A stretch of 64,000 nt of DNA from a candidate division Zixibacteria bacterium RBG-1 (GTDB lineage: Bacteria > Zixibacteria > MSB-5A5 > DSPP01 > RBG-1). The translations under genes were made by a program, and so were the position numbers. How positions within the stretch are numbered: position 1 is the first letter of the stretch; each line of letters begins with the position of its first letter. The DNA lies in assembly GCA_000447245.1 (NCBI GenBank), contig AUYT01000001.1, positions 1,048,001 through 1,112,000 on the forward strand. Reading direction: 5' to 3'. Positions 50,865-60,093 of the stretch are shown here, piece by piece. The notes under the pieces are model-generated. The model was not told where the DNA came from. It searched no databases and worked only from the letters and a program-made list of their open reading frames with translations.

Positions 50865-52232
50865 ATGCCGGATTTTAACGAGAAGATTCCGCCCCAGGCC
50901 ATAGAGGCCGAACAGGCCATTTTGGGGGCTTTGCTTCTGGATAAGGAAGCCATAAATAAAGCCATCGATATTGTTTATGATGACGCTTTTTATAAAGAAG
51001 CCCACAGCAAAATTTATTCTGCCATCATTTATCTTTATGATAACAATCAGCCCATCGACATGATTACCTTAGCCGAAGAGCTGAACAAAAGAAAACAGCT
51101 GGAAAATGTGGGTGGCCGAAGCTACTTGGCGGATTTAGCCAGCGGTGTGGCAACTTCCGCCAATATAGAGCATCACTGCAAAATTGTTTTGGAGAAATCC
51201 ATTTTAAGAAAGCTGATTGAATCCTCCACAGAAATAGTTCAGAAATGTTTTGACCCCACTCAGGCGGTGGATAAACTTTTAGACCAGGCCGAAATGGAGA
51301 TTTTCGGCATTGCCGAGAAAAAAATCAAAGAAGGATTTATCCACTTAGGTGCCCTTTTGCCCAAAACCTTTGCCGAGATCGAAGAATATCACAAAAAAGT
51401 GGGTTCCATTACAGGGATCCCTTCCGGTTTTGAAAAACTAGACGAGATGACCGCCGGTTTTCAGGCCTCGGATCTGGTGGTACTGGCTGGTAGACCTTCT
51501 ATGGGAAAAACCTCTCTGGCATTGTCCGTGGCTTCCAACTGTGCCATACTTTTCGGAATACCGGTCGGTATCTTCAGCTTAGAAATGAGCAAAGAAATGT
51601 TAGCTCTGCGAATGTTATGCAGTCATGCCCGTTTATCCTCTCACCGGATGCGAATCGGAAAACTTTCGGACCGGGAATGGGCCAATTTATCCATCGCGGC
51701 CGGACCTTTGTCCGAAGCCAAAATTTTTATAGACGATACTCCGGCCATCGGACTTTTTGAACTGCGAGCCAAAGCCCGCAGATTAAAACACAGGGAAAAT
51801 ATAGGGATGCTGGTGATTGATTATCTACAACTGATGCAGGGTCCCAGAAATGTGGAATCCAGACAGCAGGAGATTTCAGGAATCTGCCAATCGCTAAAAA
51901 GTTTAGCCAAAGAGTTGGACATTCCGGTAATGGCTATTTCACAGCTGTCCCGCAAGACCGAAGACCGCACCGATAAGAAGCCACAACTGGCGGATTTGAG
52001 AGAATCCGGCTCCATTGAACAGGATGCGGATTTGGTTTTGTTAGTCTACAGACCGGAATTCTATGAAATCCAGAAATTCAAAGACGGCTCTCTCACCGAG
52101 GGAGCCGCTGAAATTATCATAGCCAAACACCGCAACGGTCCCACCGGAGATATCAAACTGGCGTTCGTCAAAGATTATGCCCGCTTTGAAAATCTGGAAA
52201 GGCGCTTCACCGAAGAGCAAGTACCATTTTAA
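50865..52232 (+). CDS. dnaB: Replicative DNA helicase DnaB
   Basis: 455 residues. N-terminal domain (IPPQAIEAEQAILGALLLD), linker, and RecA-type C-terminal ATPase: Walker A AGRPSMGKTSLALS, FSLEMSKEMLALRM, Walker B MLVIDYLQLM, SQLSRKTEDR, SGSIEQDADLVLLVYR, KHRNGPTGDI. No intein is present. A weak GGAG lies 12 nt before the ATG. Confidence 0.97.
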   Translation: MPDFNEKIPPQAIEAEQAILGALLLDKEAINKAIDIVYDDAFYKEAHSKIYSAIIYLYDNNQPIDMITLAEELNKRKQLENVGGRSYLADLASGVATSANIEHHCKIVLEKSILRKLIESSTEIVQKCFDPTQAVDKLLDQAEMEIFGIAEKKIKEGFIHLGALLPKTFAEIEEYHKKVGSITGIPSGFEKLDEMTAGFQASDLVVLAGRPSMGKTSLALSVASNCAILFGIPVGIFSLEMSKEMLALRMLCSHARLSSHRMRIGKLSDREWANLSIAAGPLSEAKIFIDDTPAIGLFELRAKARRLKHRENIGMLVIDYLQLMQGPRNVESRQQEISGICQSLKSLAKELDIPVMAISQLSRKTEDRTDKKPQLADLRESGSIEQDADLVLLVYRPEFYEIQKFKDGSLTEGAAEIIIAKHRNGPTGDIKLAFVKDYARFENLERRFTEEQVPF

Positions 52233-52277
52233 TGGTTCAACGAGTTCACCATATATGGTTCAGCAGGTTCACCATAT
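52232..52277. repeat. Two tandem 23-bp repeats after dnaB
   Basis: Units 52232-52254 and 52255-52277 differ at three positions; each begins ATGGTTCA and ends TTCACCATAT, with ATGGT/ACCAT self-complementary ends. The first overlaps the last base of the dnaB stop codon. Confidence 0.8.
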
Positions 52278-52308
52278 AATATAATGCCCGTCTGGATACT
52301 GTAAGTAA

Positions 52309-53100
52309 ATGAATTTAGTTAGGGAGAACCCGCTAGTTTTTATCGGAAAAAAATCTCTGACCTTGGTCAGGGATGTGGGGGGTGTTTCTCTTTTTATCAA
52401 AGATATAATCAAAACTTTCCCCAGAGGAATTTCCAGAACCCACTTAGTCACTGAGCAGATGCTCTATATCGGGGTGAATTCCATCCCCCTGGTAATTTTA
52501 ACCTCCCTTTTCACCGGAGCAGTCACCTCGGTCCAGGCCGCCTATCAGTTTTCAGATTTACTCTCCATGCGGTATTTGGGTTCGGCAGTTGCCAAAGCCA
52601 TTCTAATTGAATTAGGTCCGGTTCTGACCGCGGTGGTCATCGCCGGAAGAGTAGGAGCCGGGATGGCGGCTGAATTGGGTACTATGAAAGTGACCGAGCA
52701 GATTGATGCACTGGAAAGTTTAGCCATCAGTCCCATCCGCTATTTAGCTTTTCCGCGGGTTCTGGCGGGATTTATTATGGTACCGCTTTTGACCATCATT
52801 GCCAATTTTATCGCCATCGTAGGAGGATTGTTTGTAGCATCCAGCTTTTTAAACGTCTCTTCCCACACTTTCTTGACCAGTTTCAAACTTTTCTTTAAAA
52901 TGACCGATTTAACAGCCGGTCTGCTAAAATCCTTTGTTTTCGGAACTATCATCACCACCATCAGCTGTTATCAGGGATTCAGAACCGAAGGGGGAGCCGA
53001 AGGGGTGGGAAAAGCCACCACCAGAGCGGTGGTGGTCTCCATAGTTTTAATTTTAGTGGCCGATTACTTCGTGGCTTCGGTGGTTTTCGGAACCGGTTAA
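52309..53100 (+). CDS. mlaE: MlaE/YrbE-type ABC transporter permease
   Basis: 263 residues, five or six membrane helices. Family blocks: SLFTGAVTSVQAAYQF, ILIELGPVLTAVVIAGRVGAGMAAELGTM, VTEQIDALESLAISPIRYL and GGAEGVGKATTRAVV. It is the membrane component of a lipid (phospholipid) transporter acting between inner and outer membranes. Followed by its ATPase; no MlaD-type substrate-binding protein is seen in the window. Confidence 0.94.
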   Translation: MNLVRENPLVFIGKKSLTLVRDVGGVSLFIKDIIKTFPRGISRTHLVTEQMLYIGVNSIPLVILTSLFTGAVTSVQAAYQFSDLLSMRYLGSAVAKAILIELGPVLTAVVIAGRVGAGMAAELGTMKVTEQIDALESLAISPIRYLAFPRVLAGFIMVPLLTIIANFIAIVGGLFVASSFLNVSSHTFLTSFKLFFKMTDLTAGLLKSFVFGTIITTISCYQGFRTEGGAEGVGKATTRAVVVSIVLILVADYFVASVVFGTG

Positions 53101-53123
53101 ATTTTCATCTGCGTAAAGCATAA

Positions 53124-53870
53124 ATGATTCGAATTTCCGATTTGCACAAAAAATTTAGGGATAACGAGGTTTTGCGGGGAGTGGATTTATCCATACAGAA
53201 GGGAGAAACCATTGTAATTATCGGCCGCAGCGGTTGCGGAAAATCGGTGCTTTTGAAACATATCATCGGAATATTAAAACCGGATACCGGGCGCATCGTG
53301 GTTGACGGAGAGGAAATAACCAGGTTCGAAGCCGAAGAGATGTATGAAATCAGAAAGAAATTCGGGATGCTTTTTCAGGGCTCGGCTTTGTTTGACTCTT
53401 TGACGGTAGAAGAAAATGTCGGCTTAGGATTAAGAGAACACACCAATTTGTCAAAACCAGAAATTCAGGAAATTGTCCAGGAAAAATTGAGCTGGGTCGG
53501 TCTCTCCGGCATAGAAAATTTAAAGCCAGCCCAGCTTTCCGGTGGTATGAAAAAAAGGGTAGGATTAGCCCGGGCCATTGCCATGGAGCCAGAATGTATT
53601 TTATATGACGAACCGACCACCGGCTTGGACCCGATTATGGCGGATGTAATCAACCATTTAATTATAGATATGCGCAATAAATTAAAGGTAACTTCCATTG
53701 CGGTTACGCATGATATGGTGGCCGCATATAAAATAGCAGACCGGATTGCCATGCTGTATGAAGGAAAGATAATTTTTACCGGTACTCCGGAGGAGACCAA
53801 AAATACCACCAATCCCATTGTCCGGCAATTTATCGAAGGCCGAGGAGAGGGGCCGATTAAGGCCGTTTGA
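53124..53870 (+). CDS. mlaF: MlaF-type ABC transporter ATPase
   Basis: 248 residues. Walker A GRSGCGKSVLL, Q-loop MLFQGSALFDSLTV, ABC signature LSGGMKKRVGLARA, Walker B ILYDEPTTGLDP and H-loop AVTHD. The QGSALFDS and PIMADVINHLI segments are typical of MlaF. Pairs with mlaE 23 bp upstream. Confidence 0.94.
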   Translation: MIRISDLHKKFRDNEVLRGVDLSIQKGETIVIIGRSGCGKSVLLKHIIGILKPDTGRIVVDGEEITRFEAEEMYEIRKKFGMLFQGSALFDSLTVEENVGLGLREHTNLSKPEIQEIVQEKLSWVGLSGIENLKPAQLSGGMKKRVGLARAIAMEPECILYDEPTTGLDPIMADVINHLIIDMRNKLKVTSIAVTHDMVAAYKIADRIAMLYEGKIIFTGTPEETKNTTNPIVRQFIEGRGEGPIKAV

Positions 53871-53924
53871 TTATCTTGTAATGACCATTTTATGAATTAG
53901 AGTTTGATTTCATAATTAAGCTTG

Positions 53925-54000
53925 GCTCTGGGTACAGGGACCCAGAGCTACCCTTGAAAGAATCTTTATGGGTAGGGTCGGGTCCCCGTACCCGACCATA
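53925..54000. repeat. Two hairpins with inverse cores between mlaF and yajC
   Basis: GCTCTGGGTACAGGGACCCAGAGC-type hairpin, then a GGTCGGGTCCCCGTACCCGACC-type hairpin. The second core is the reverse complement of the first. No gene lies in 53871-54077. Confidence 0.85.
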
Positions 54001-54077
54001 AAATTTTTCTCAAATGGCTCAAAAACATTTCACAAACGAAACAAAATCTATTATCTTACTACAAATTGGAGGATAAA

Positions 54078-54401
54078 GTGACCGAGCAAGTTTTCTTAAT
54101 GGGAACGCAAGGTGGACAGCAGGGTGGCGGCGGTTTTTTGGCTTTTTTGCCTTTCATATTGATTTTTGTGATAATCTATTTTCTGATGCTAAGGCCCCAG
54201 CAGAAAAAGCAGAAAGCCCACCAGAGAATGCTGACCGAGTTGAAGAAAGGGGATAAAGTAGTCACCAACGCTGGGATGCTGGGAACCATCGCCAGCTTCA
54301 ATGAGAAAGAGAACACGGTGGTGGTGAAAGTCGATGATAATACCAAAGTTGAATTTTTGAGAAGTTCCATCGCCGGAAGAATTGAAAAAGGAAACTCCTG
54401 A
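54078..54401 (+). CDS. yajC: Preprotein translocase subunit YajC
   Basis: 107 residues from GTG at 54078, placed by GGAGG at 54068-54072. A Gly/Gln-rich N-terminus precedes one membrane helix (FLAFLPFILIFVIIYFLML) and RPQQKKQKAHQRML, then the conserved cytoplasmic domain (LKKGDKVVTNAGMLGTIASF, VVVKVDDNTKVEFLRSSI). Accessory to SecDF. Overlaps def by one base. Confidence 0.95.
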   Translation: MTEQVFLMGTQGGQQGGGGFLAFLPFILIFVIIYFLMLRPQQKKQKAHQRMLTELKKGDKVVTNAGMLGTIASFNEKENTVVVKVDDNTKVEFLRSSIAGRIEKGNS

Positions 54402-54946
54402 TGGTGGTTTTACCGATTAAAATTTACGGAGACCCGGTTTTAAGACAAAGAGCAGGTGAAATCCCGAAGCTGGATGACTCCGTAGTCAAGCTGGTCTCGG
54501 ATATGTTGGAGACCTTAAAACAAGAGAATGGCCTGGGGCTGGCGGCCAACCAAGTCGGAGTTTTGAAAAGAGTTTTCGTAGTGAATCTGTCCCACGTCAA
54601 AGAAGGCGAAAAACCCTTGGCCATAATTAATCCGGTTTTGGTGGATAAAGCCGGGGAGATAATCGGGGAAGAAGGTTGCCTGTCGATTCCCGGTATTTTT
54701 GAGGACGTGGTGCGGGCTAAAAAAGTTACCTTCAAAGGAATAGATATATCTGGCAAAGAAATTACGATTCAGGCTGAGGATTTACTCTCTAGGGTAATGC
54801 AGCATGAACTGGACCATCTGAACGGAATTTTATTTATAGACCACTTAAGCAAAATTAAACGAGAGCAGATAGATTCCCAGTTAAACAAAATTTCAGAGAA
54901 AGCTTTAGAAGTCAAGAAAAGTTCTTTAGTCAAGGATAGTCAATAA
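54401..54946 (+). CDS. def: Peptide deformylase
   Basis: Removes the N-formyl group from nascent proteins. 181 residues with the three motifs GLGLAANQVG, EEGCLSIPG and QHELDHLNG, giving the Cys and two His metal ligands plus the catalytic Glu. Start overlaps the yajC stop. A TAGTCAATAAT hairpin straddles its stop codon. Confidence 0.97.
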   Translation: MVVLPIKIYGDPVLRQRAGEIPKLDDSVVKLVSDMLETLKQENGLGLAANQVGVLKRVFVVNLSHVKEGEKPLAIINPVLVDKAGEIIGEEGCLSIPGIFEDVVRAKKVTFKGIDISGKEITIQAEDLLSRVMQHELDHLNGILFIDHLSKIKREQIDSQLNKISEKALEVKKSSLVKDSQ

Positions 54947-54976
54947 TAAATACTATCCTGGACTATTATTGACTAT
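54936..54976. repeat. TAGTCAA-type hairpin between def and fmt
   Basis: ATAGTCAATAAT (54936-54947) pairs perfectly with ATTATTGACTAT (54965-54976). Same family as elements after ffh and trmD. Confidence 0.8.
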
Positions 54977-55068
54977 TTAAGAGAAAGTTTTTTTAAAAAA
55001 TTTAACCGAAAGCTTTTACAAAATTTTAAAAGCTTCAAGAGAGGCAAAAATCTGCCTACCCGATACCT

Positions 55069-56001
55069 ATGCAGGTAATCTTTATGGGGAATGACTGGTT
55101 TGCCATCCCCAGTTTGAAAGCATTGCTGGAAAATGACTTTAATGTGACTGCGGTTGTCACCAGTCCGGATAAGCCACAGGGACGGGGTTTGAAACTCTCC
55201 CCCATGCCGGTTAAAACTTTTGCCCAGGAGAGAAAATTGCCGATTTTGTCACCTACGGATTTGAAATCCGCAGAATTTTTAAATCAATTAAAAAAATTGC
55301 ATCCGGATGCGATCGTAGTAGTAGCATTCACTATACTGCCGGAAGAAATTTTTTCTCTGCCTCCTTTGGGAACCATCAATCTGCATCCATCACTTCTGCC
55401 CCAATATCGCGGGGCGGCTCCGATTCAGTGGGCTTTGATAAACGGAGATGAAGAAACCGGAGTCACCACTTTTGTGATTGAAAAAAAAGTGGACGCCGGA
55501 AAAATTATTCTGCAAAAAAAAGTGATAATTTCACCGGATGAGGCATACGGAGAACTTTCGGAAAGATTATCTAAAATAGGGGCTGATGCTTTGGTGGAAA
55601 GTTTGAATTTAATTCAACAACCTGATTTTAAGCCACTTCCGCAAGACAATTCCAAAAGCAGCAAAGCCCCCAAAATAAAAAAAGAGGATTGTAGGATAAA
55701 TTGGAGTAATTCAGCTCTGAAAATAAAAAATTTAATCCGGGGACTTTCACCGGAGCCGGGAGCTTTTTCCACCTATAAGGATAAAATTGTTAAAATTTTT
55801 AAAACGGAAACTCTGGATGAGAAGAGCCATTCGGATGGCTTCGGAGAAATCATTTTGGCATCGGATAAAGGGGGCTTAGCAGTTAAAACCGGTCAGGGCA
55901 GTCTGCGACTGCTTTCTTTACAATTAGAAGGGAAAAAAATTATTTCAGGAGAAGAATTTGTCAGAGGTTACAAAGTTAAAACAGGAGAAAAATTCATATA
56001 A
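55069..56001 (+). CDS. fmt: Methionyl-tRNA formyltransferase
   Basis: 310 residues. VIFMGNDWFAIPSLKALL, VTSPDKPQGRGLKLSPMPVK, the catalytic NLHPSLLPQYRGAAPIQWAL (Asn, His) and GDEETGVTTF, with the C-terminal OB-like domain (IRGLSPEPGAFS). Formylates Met-tRNA for initiation, matching def upstream. One-base overlap with rng. Confidence 0.97.
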   Translation: MQVIFMGNDWFAIPSLKALLENDFNVTAVVTSPDKPQGRGLKLSPMPVKTFAQERKLPILSPTDLKSAEFLNQLKKLHPDAIVVVAFTILPEEIFSLPPLGTINLHPSLLPQYRGAAPIQWALINGDEETGVTTFVIEKKVDAGKIILQKKVIISPDEAYGELSERLSKIGADALVESLNLIQQPDFKPLPQDNSKSSKAPKIKKEDCRINWSNSALKIKNLIRGLSPEPGAFSTYKDKIVKIFKTETLDEKSHSDGFGEIILASDKGGLAVKTGQGSLRLLSLQLEGKKIISGEEFVRGYKVKTGEKFI

Positions 56002-57533
56002 TGGAAAAAGAAATTGCCATAAATGTCAGCCAGTACGAGACCCGGATTGCGCTTTTAGAAGACAAAAAATTAGTAGAGCTGTGGGTAGAGCGTCCGGAAC
56101 AGGAAAGAATAGTGGGAGATATCTACAAGGGGATCGTCAAATCGATTTTCCCCGGGATGCAGGCCGCTTTTGTGGACATCGGAATCGGCAAAAACGTCTT
56201 TCTGCATGTTTCCGACATCGCCCCCCAGGAAAATGATTTCTTTGAAATCGAAATCATGGAAGACGAGATGGTGGAATTCGTCAAAAAAAGACCTCATGTG
56301 AATATTCAGGATGTTTTGAAGAAGGAACAGGAAATTTTAGTCCAGATAGTACGGGAACCCATCGATACCAAAGGAGCCCGAGTCACCACTCAGGTCTCTT
56401 TACCGGGCCGCTACATTGTCTTAGCACCGGGAGAAGATTATATAGCGGTCTCCCGCAAAATTACCGACTGGAGTGAGAAAAAACGTCTCAAAAAAATAAT
56501 TTCCGAACTCAAACCCCGCAACATGGCGGTGATTATCCGGACCGTGGGAGTGGGGAAAGATAAACGGGATTTCAAAGCCGACCTGAAAAATCTTCTGCGC
56601 CGGTGGCATCAGATTAGAAAACAGTCGGATCGCAAACCGGCTCCGGTGCTTCTGCACAAAGAAATGTCTGCTACCTTCGGGGTCATGCGGGATTTTTTCA
56701 CCCCGGATATCGACCGGGTCTGGGTAGACAATAAAGATGAGTATAAAAAAATTCTGAAATACGTCAAAAGTTTTGCCCGCCCACTGGTTTCCAAACTTAT
56801 GTTTTACCAGGCCGAGATTCCCCTGTTCGACGCCTTGAACATCGAAACCGATATCGACAAGATGCTGGAGCGGAAGGTCTGGATTAAAAAGGGGTCCTAT
56901 GTGGTGATTGACCATACCGAAGCCATGGTTACCATCGACGTCAACACCGGACGATTTGTGGGAAGATCCTCGCAGGAAGACACGGTTTTAAAAACCAATC
57001 TAGAGGCGGCCAAGGAGATTGCCCGGCAAATCAGATTGCGGGACTTGGGCGGTTTGATCGTGGTTGATTTTATCGATATGGAATCCAGAGAACATAGGCG
57101 TCGCTTGTTCGAAGAGTTCAAAAACGGTTTCAGGAATGACCGGGCTAAAAACTCGATTCTGCCGATTTCCGATTTCGGCTTGATTCAGATGACAAGGGAA
57201 AAAATCCGTCCCAGCTTGGTGCATGCTTTATCCGAGCTATGCCCGACCTGTGAGGGTTCCGGCAGAATTTTATCCAAAGAGACGGTGGCGGTCAAGATTG
57301 AACGCTGGTTCAGAAGAGCCAGGGTTGGTTCGGAGGAAAGAAGGTATAAGCTGATTTTGAGTCCGGGGCTGTATGTAATTTTTACCCAGAACGATTCGGA
57401 AAGGTTGAGAAGATTGAACAAAGAGTTGAGAATGGAAATCCAAGTGGAAAAAGATGAATCTCTGCGTCCCGACCAATTTAAGGTTTATTCACCAACTGAA
57501 GATGCAGAGGTAACCCAGAGATTTAACCCTTAG
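56001..57533 (+). CDS. rng: Ribonuclease G/E family endoribonuclease
   Basis: 510 residues, the RNase G-like length. S1 domain (VGDIYKGIVKSIFPGMQAAF, VFLHVSDI), RNase H-like and DNase I-like catalytic part with VTIDVNTGRFVG (Asp), LRDLGGLIVVDFIDM (Asp), and the zinc-link LCPTCEGSGR. Processes 5S/16S rRNA and mRNA. Last gene of the yajC-def-fmt-rng run; a terminator follows. Confidence 0.95.
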   Translation: MEKEIAINVSQYETRIALLEDKKLVELWVERPEQERIVGDIYKGIVKSIFPGMQAAFVDIGIGKNVFLHVSDIAPQENDFFEIEIMEDEMVEFVKKRPHVNIQDVLKKEQEILVQIVREPIDTKGARVTTQVSLPGRYIVLAPGEDYIAVSRKITDWSEKKRLKKIISELKPRNMAVIIRTVGVGKDKRDFKADLKNLLRRWHQIRKQSDRKPAPVLLHKEMSATFGVMRDFFTPDIDRVWVDNKDEYKKILKYVKSFARPLVSKLMFYQAEIPLFDALNIETDIDKMLERKVWIKKGSYVVIDHTEAMVTIDVNTGRFVGRSSQEDTVLKTNLEAAKEIARQIRLRDLGGLIVVDFIDMESREHRRRLFEEFKNGFRNDRAKNSILPISDFGLIQMTREKIRPSLVHALSELCPTCEGSGRILSKETVAVKIERWFRRARVGSEERRYKLILSPGLYVIFTQNDSERLRRLNKELRMEIQVEKDESLRPDQFKVYSPTEDAEVTQRFNP

Positions 57534-57563
57534 ATGTTTGGGTCAGGTAATGGATATAAATCA

Positions 57564-57602
57564 CTAACCCCTCCCTTGCCCTCCCCTTAAAGGAGAGGGA
57601 AT
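57564..57602. repeat. CCCTCCCCTTAAAGG intergenic repeat
   Basis: CTAACCCCTCCCTTGCCCTC followed by CCCTTAAAGGAGAGGGAA. Inverted relative to the copy around 11856-11887; a degenerate relative lies near 59670-59720. Confidence 0.75.
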
Positions 57603-57649
57603 TTTACTAACCCCACCCAAAGAGATAGAGAGTTAAATTTTAATTTTAG

Positions 57650-57686
57650 CCAGAGCCCCCGCTTTGGCGGGGGCCTGGTTTTTTTT
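57650..57686 (+). terminator. Rho-independent terminator after rng
   Basis: CCAG-A-GCCCCCGC / GCGGGGGC-CTGG with a TTT-containing loop and a following run of eight Ts. A strong terminator. Confidence 0.9.
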
Positions 57687-57734
57687 GTCTTTTTTATTTT
57701 CCTTATTGAGTTAAAGAGCCAAAAACTCAAACTG

Positions 57735-57905
57735 ATTTATCTTTAAGATCCTCGAGCCGAAGCTTGAGGACAGGCGCCATCCCACTCGGTACGCCCACGG
57801 AGAAAACGCGCAGACGTTCGGAGGGCGTTCCTGAAAGGTCGCTATAGGGGCCCTAAATGCTTTTTTAAACCTTTGTACATCCAGGAAGCTTAATACCTTC
57901 CACAC
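57735..57905. other. Unexplained structured, GC-richer segment
   Basis: Between the rng terminator and the SBBP gene. Contains a hairpin with a CGAA tetraloop, CCTCGAGC/GCTTGAGG (57750-57769), ACGCCC/GGGCGT (57791-57828), TAGGGGCCCTA and GGAAG/CTTCC (57884-57901). It is clearly GC-richer than its flanks. No 6S, tmRNA, RNase P, SRP RNA or known riboswitch signature was recognised on either strand. It could be an unannotated small RNA or a decayed gene. The frame open on the minus strand looks non-coding. Confidence 0.35.
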
Positions 57906-58042
57906 TAATAGAGCCGAAGTCTGAATACTACAGAAGTTGGAGTGAATTTTTTGTAAAAGAACTTGACAAGATGTATATTGAACTACAACTTATTAGAGAG
58001 CTAAATGCTTAGATTTATCTTAATTCCTTATAGGGAGTAGTT

Positions 58043-59572
58043 ATGTCCAGATTAAAACTCGTTTTGGTGATATACTTTTGTTTTATGTTTCTATTTTTGT
58101 CGATTTCGTTTTTTACAACTTCTACATTTGGACAAGGAGTGTACGAAGCCTGGGTGGCCAGATACAATGGTCCGGGGAATAATTTTGATTATGCTCTTGC
58201 CCTAGCGGTGGATGACAGTGGGAATGTGTATGTGACTGGTTATAGTGGGGTCTACCCCTATGAGGATTACGCCACCATTAAGTATTCTCCTTTTGGAGAA
58301 ACTCTGTGGGTCAAAAGATACGATGGTCCGGGGAATGGTCGTGATGAGGCTGTGGCCCTAGCGGTGGATGACAGCGGGAACGTGTATGTGACTGGTTTTA
58401 GTAAAGGCAGTGGAACTTCTGGTGATTACGCTACCATTAAGTATTCATATGCTGGAGATACTCTGTGGGTCAGAAGATACAATGGTCCGGGCAATAGTGA
58501 TGATAGGGCTAACGGCTTAGCGGTAGATGGCAGTGGGAATGTGTATGTGACTGGTTATAGCTGGAGTGGTACTCCTTTTGATTACGCTACCATTAAATAT
58601 TCATCTGCTGGAGATACTCTCTGGGTCAGAAGATACAATGGTCCGGGAAATGATAATGATGGGGCTGTTGCCCTAGCGGTGGATGGCAGTGGGAATGTGT
58701 ATGTGACTGGTTATAGCTGGAGTGGTACTACTTTTGATTACGCTACCATTAAATATTCATATGCTGGAGATACTCTCTGGGTCAGAAGATACAACGGACC
58801 GGGGAATAATTATGATGTGGCTTACACCTTAGCGGTAGATGGCAGTGGGAATGTGTATGTGACTGGTTCTAGCGGTACAATTAAGTATTCAGCTAGTGGA
58901 GACTCTCTATGGTTTGGTGTTTACGGAGGTCATGACTTAGCTATTGATGGCAGTGGGAATGTGTATGTGGCTGGTGGCGGTTTGGATTATATTACCATTA
59001 AATATTCTTCTGATGGAGATACACTCTGGGTCAGAAGCTACAATGGTCCGGGGAATGAGTATGATGAGGCTTCCGCCCTAGCGGTAGATGACAGCGGGAA
59101 TGTGTATGTGACTGGTTCTAGCGTTGGCAGTGATCCTTATAATTATACTGATTACGCTACTATTAAGTATTCTTCTTCTGGAGATACTCTGTGGGTCAAA
59201 AGATACAATGGCGCGGGGAATGGCGGTGATGGGGCTAATGCCCTAGCGGTAGATGACAGTGGGAATGTGTATGTAACTGGTTGGAGCCTTGGCACCGTTT
59301 GGCCCGATAATGATTACGCTACCATCAAGTATTTCCCCTGCACCTCTGCCAATCCAAAAACTGGAGATGCTAATGGCGATGGCGAAGTTAACCTGGCAGA
59401 CATAATCTTCAAAATAGATTATATTTTTAAAGCAGGTCCAAAGCCAAACCCTTCCTGTCGTGCAGACGTTAACGCTGATGGAAATTTATTACTTACAGAT
59501 ATAGTGTATCTCATTAATTTTCTTTTTAAATCCGGTTCAACACCACAACCCACAGGAACCTGCTGTCTGTAA
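58043..59572 (+). CDS. Secreted SBBP-repeat beta-propeller protein with C-terminal dockerin
   Basis: 509 residues. Signal peptide (about 1-33), then eight SBBP repeats of about 52 residues with the core LAVDDSGNVYVTG and DYATIKYSSAGDTLWVRRYN; the sixth is shortened (DLAIDGSGNVYVAG). The C-terminus is a dockerin with DANGDGEVNLAD and DVNADGNLLLTD. Neighbouring repeats are nearly identical at the DNA level, showing recent expansion or conversion. Probably a calcium-stabilised extracellular propeller; ligand unknown. Terms such as lyase or protease cannot be supported. Confidence 0.85.
   Translation: MSRLKLVLVIYFCFMFLFLSISFFTTSTFGQGVYEAWVARYNGPGNNFDYALALAVDDSGNVYVTGYSGVYPYEDYATIKYSPFGETLWVKRYDGPGNGRDEAVALAVDDSGNVYVTGFSKGSGTSGDYATIKYSYAGDTLWVRRYNGPGNSDDRANGLAVDGSGNVYVTGYSWSGTPFDYATIKYSSAGDTLWVRRYNGPGNDNDGAVALAVDGSGNVYVTGYSWSGTTFDYATIKYSYAGDTLWVRRYNGPGNNYDVAYTLAVDGSGNVYVTGSSGTIKYSASGDSLWFGVYGGHDLAIDGSGNVYVAGGGLDYITIKYSSDGDTLWVRSYNGPGNEYDEASALAVDDSGNVYVTGSSVGSDPYNYTDYATIKYSSSGDTLWVKRYNGAGNGGDGANALAVDDSGNVYVTGWSLGTVWPDNDYATIKYFPCTSANPKTGDANGDGEVNLADIIFKIDYIFKAGPKPNPSCRADVNADGNLLLTDIVYLINFLFKSGSTPQPTGTCCL
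58160..59340 (+). repeat. Eight tandem ~156-bp coding repeats (SBBP)
   Basis: Each unit contains GGGAATGTGTATGTGACTGG or a close variant. Units 3 and 4 share long identical stretches, including TTATAGCTGGAGTGGTACT. Coding throughout. Confidence 0.9.
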
Positions 59573-59580
59573 AATAAAAA

Positions 59581-60034
59581 AGGGTGGAGACAAGCTCCAC
59601 CCCTACGTACACGGACCCCTCGACTTCGCTCGGGATAAACCCCTCGGCAAAGCTCGGGACAAGCCCCTCCCTAACCCTCTCGATTACACTCGAGGTAAAC
59701 CTCCCTAAAAGGAGATGGAATAAAATGCAGAAAAACAAAGCGGCCGCTTTTGGCGACCGCTAGGGGTGATAATAGGTGAGTAGGAAATGGTCGGTTGAAA
59801 GGAGTACCTTTTCCTCTCTAAATCCCTACTTTTGTATATGTAAAAAAGTCAAAAAAGTTTCAGGTATTTTTTATAAATTTTAAATTCTTCTTCTTGTAGA
59901 TATAGGTCAATAGGGGTAATGAAACAATCCCGTCATCCTGAACCCTTCGACTGACTCAGGGTAAACGAAGTGAAGGATCCCTCTTGTAAGTTCGAGATTC
60001 TTCGTCCAGATAAATCGGGACTCAGAATGACAAA
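59581..60034. repeat. Repeat-rich gap without genes
   Basis: Holds GTGGAG/CTCCAC, several CCCTCGACTTCGCTCGGG-like palindromes, a diverged CCCTCCCTAAAAGGAG element, the AAGCGGCCGCTTTTGG palindrome near 59738, a CCCTTCGACTGACTCAGGG-type element (59929-59980) and the GAGATTCTTCG...CAGAATGACAAA repeat (59994-60034). I see no gene in 59573-60093. Confidence 0.8.
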
Positions 60035-60093
60035 CCGCCTTTCAATTTTCTTGCCTTTTTTGAAAAATTTGATAAACTTTGAAATAAACCATA

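Noticed and set aside
57711-57905. Minus-strand 64-codon protein before the SBBP gene
   Set aside because: No ribosome-binding site, Phe/Arg/Ser-biased composition and strong hairpins in the DNA suggest an RNA or non-coding segment instead.
58160-59340. Regularly spaced direct repeats suggesting a CRISPR-like array
   Set aside because: The period is about 156 bp and each unit is coding in one continuous frame with SBBP protein repeats; no spacer-repeat alternation.
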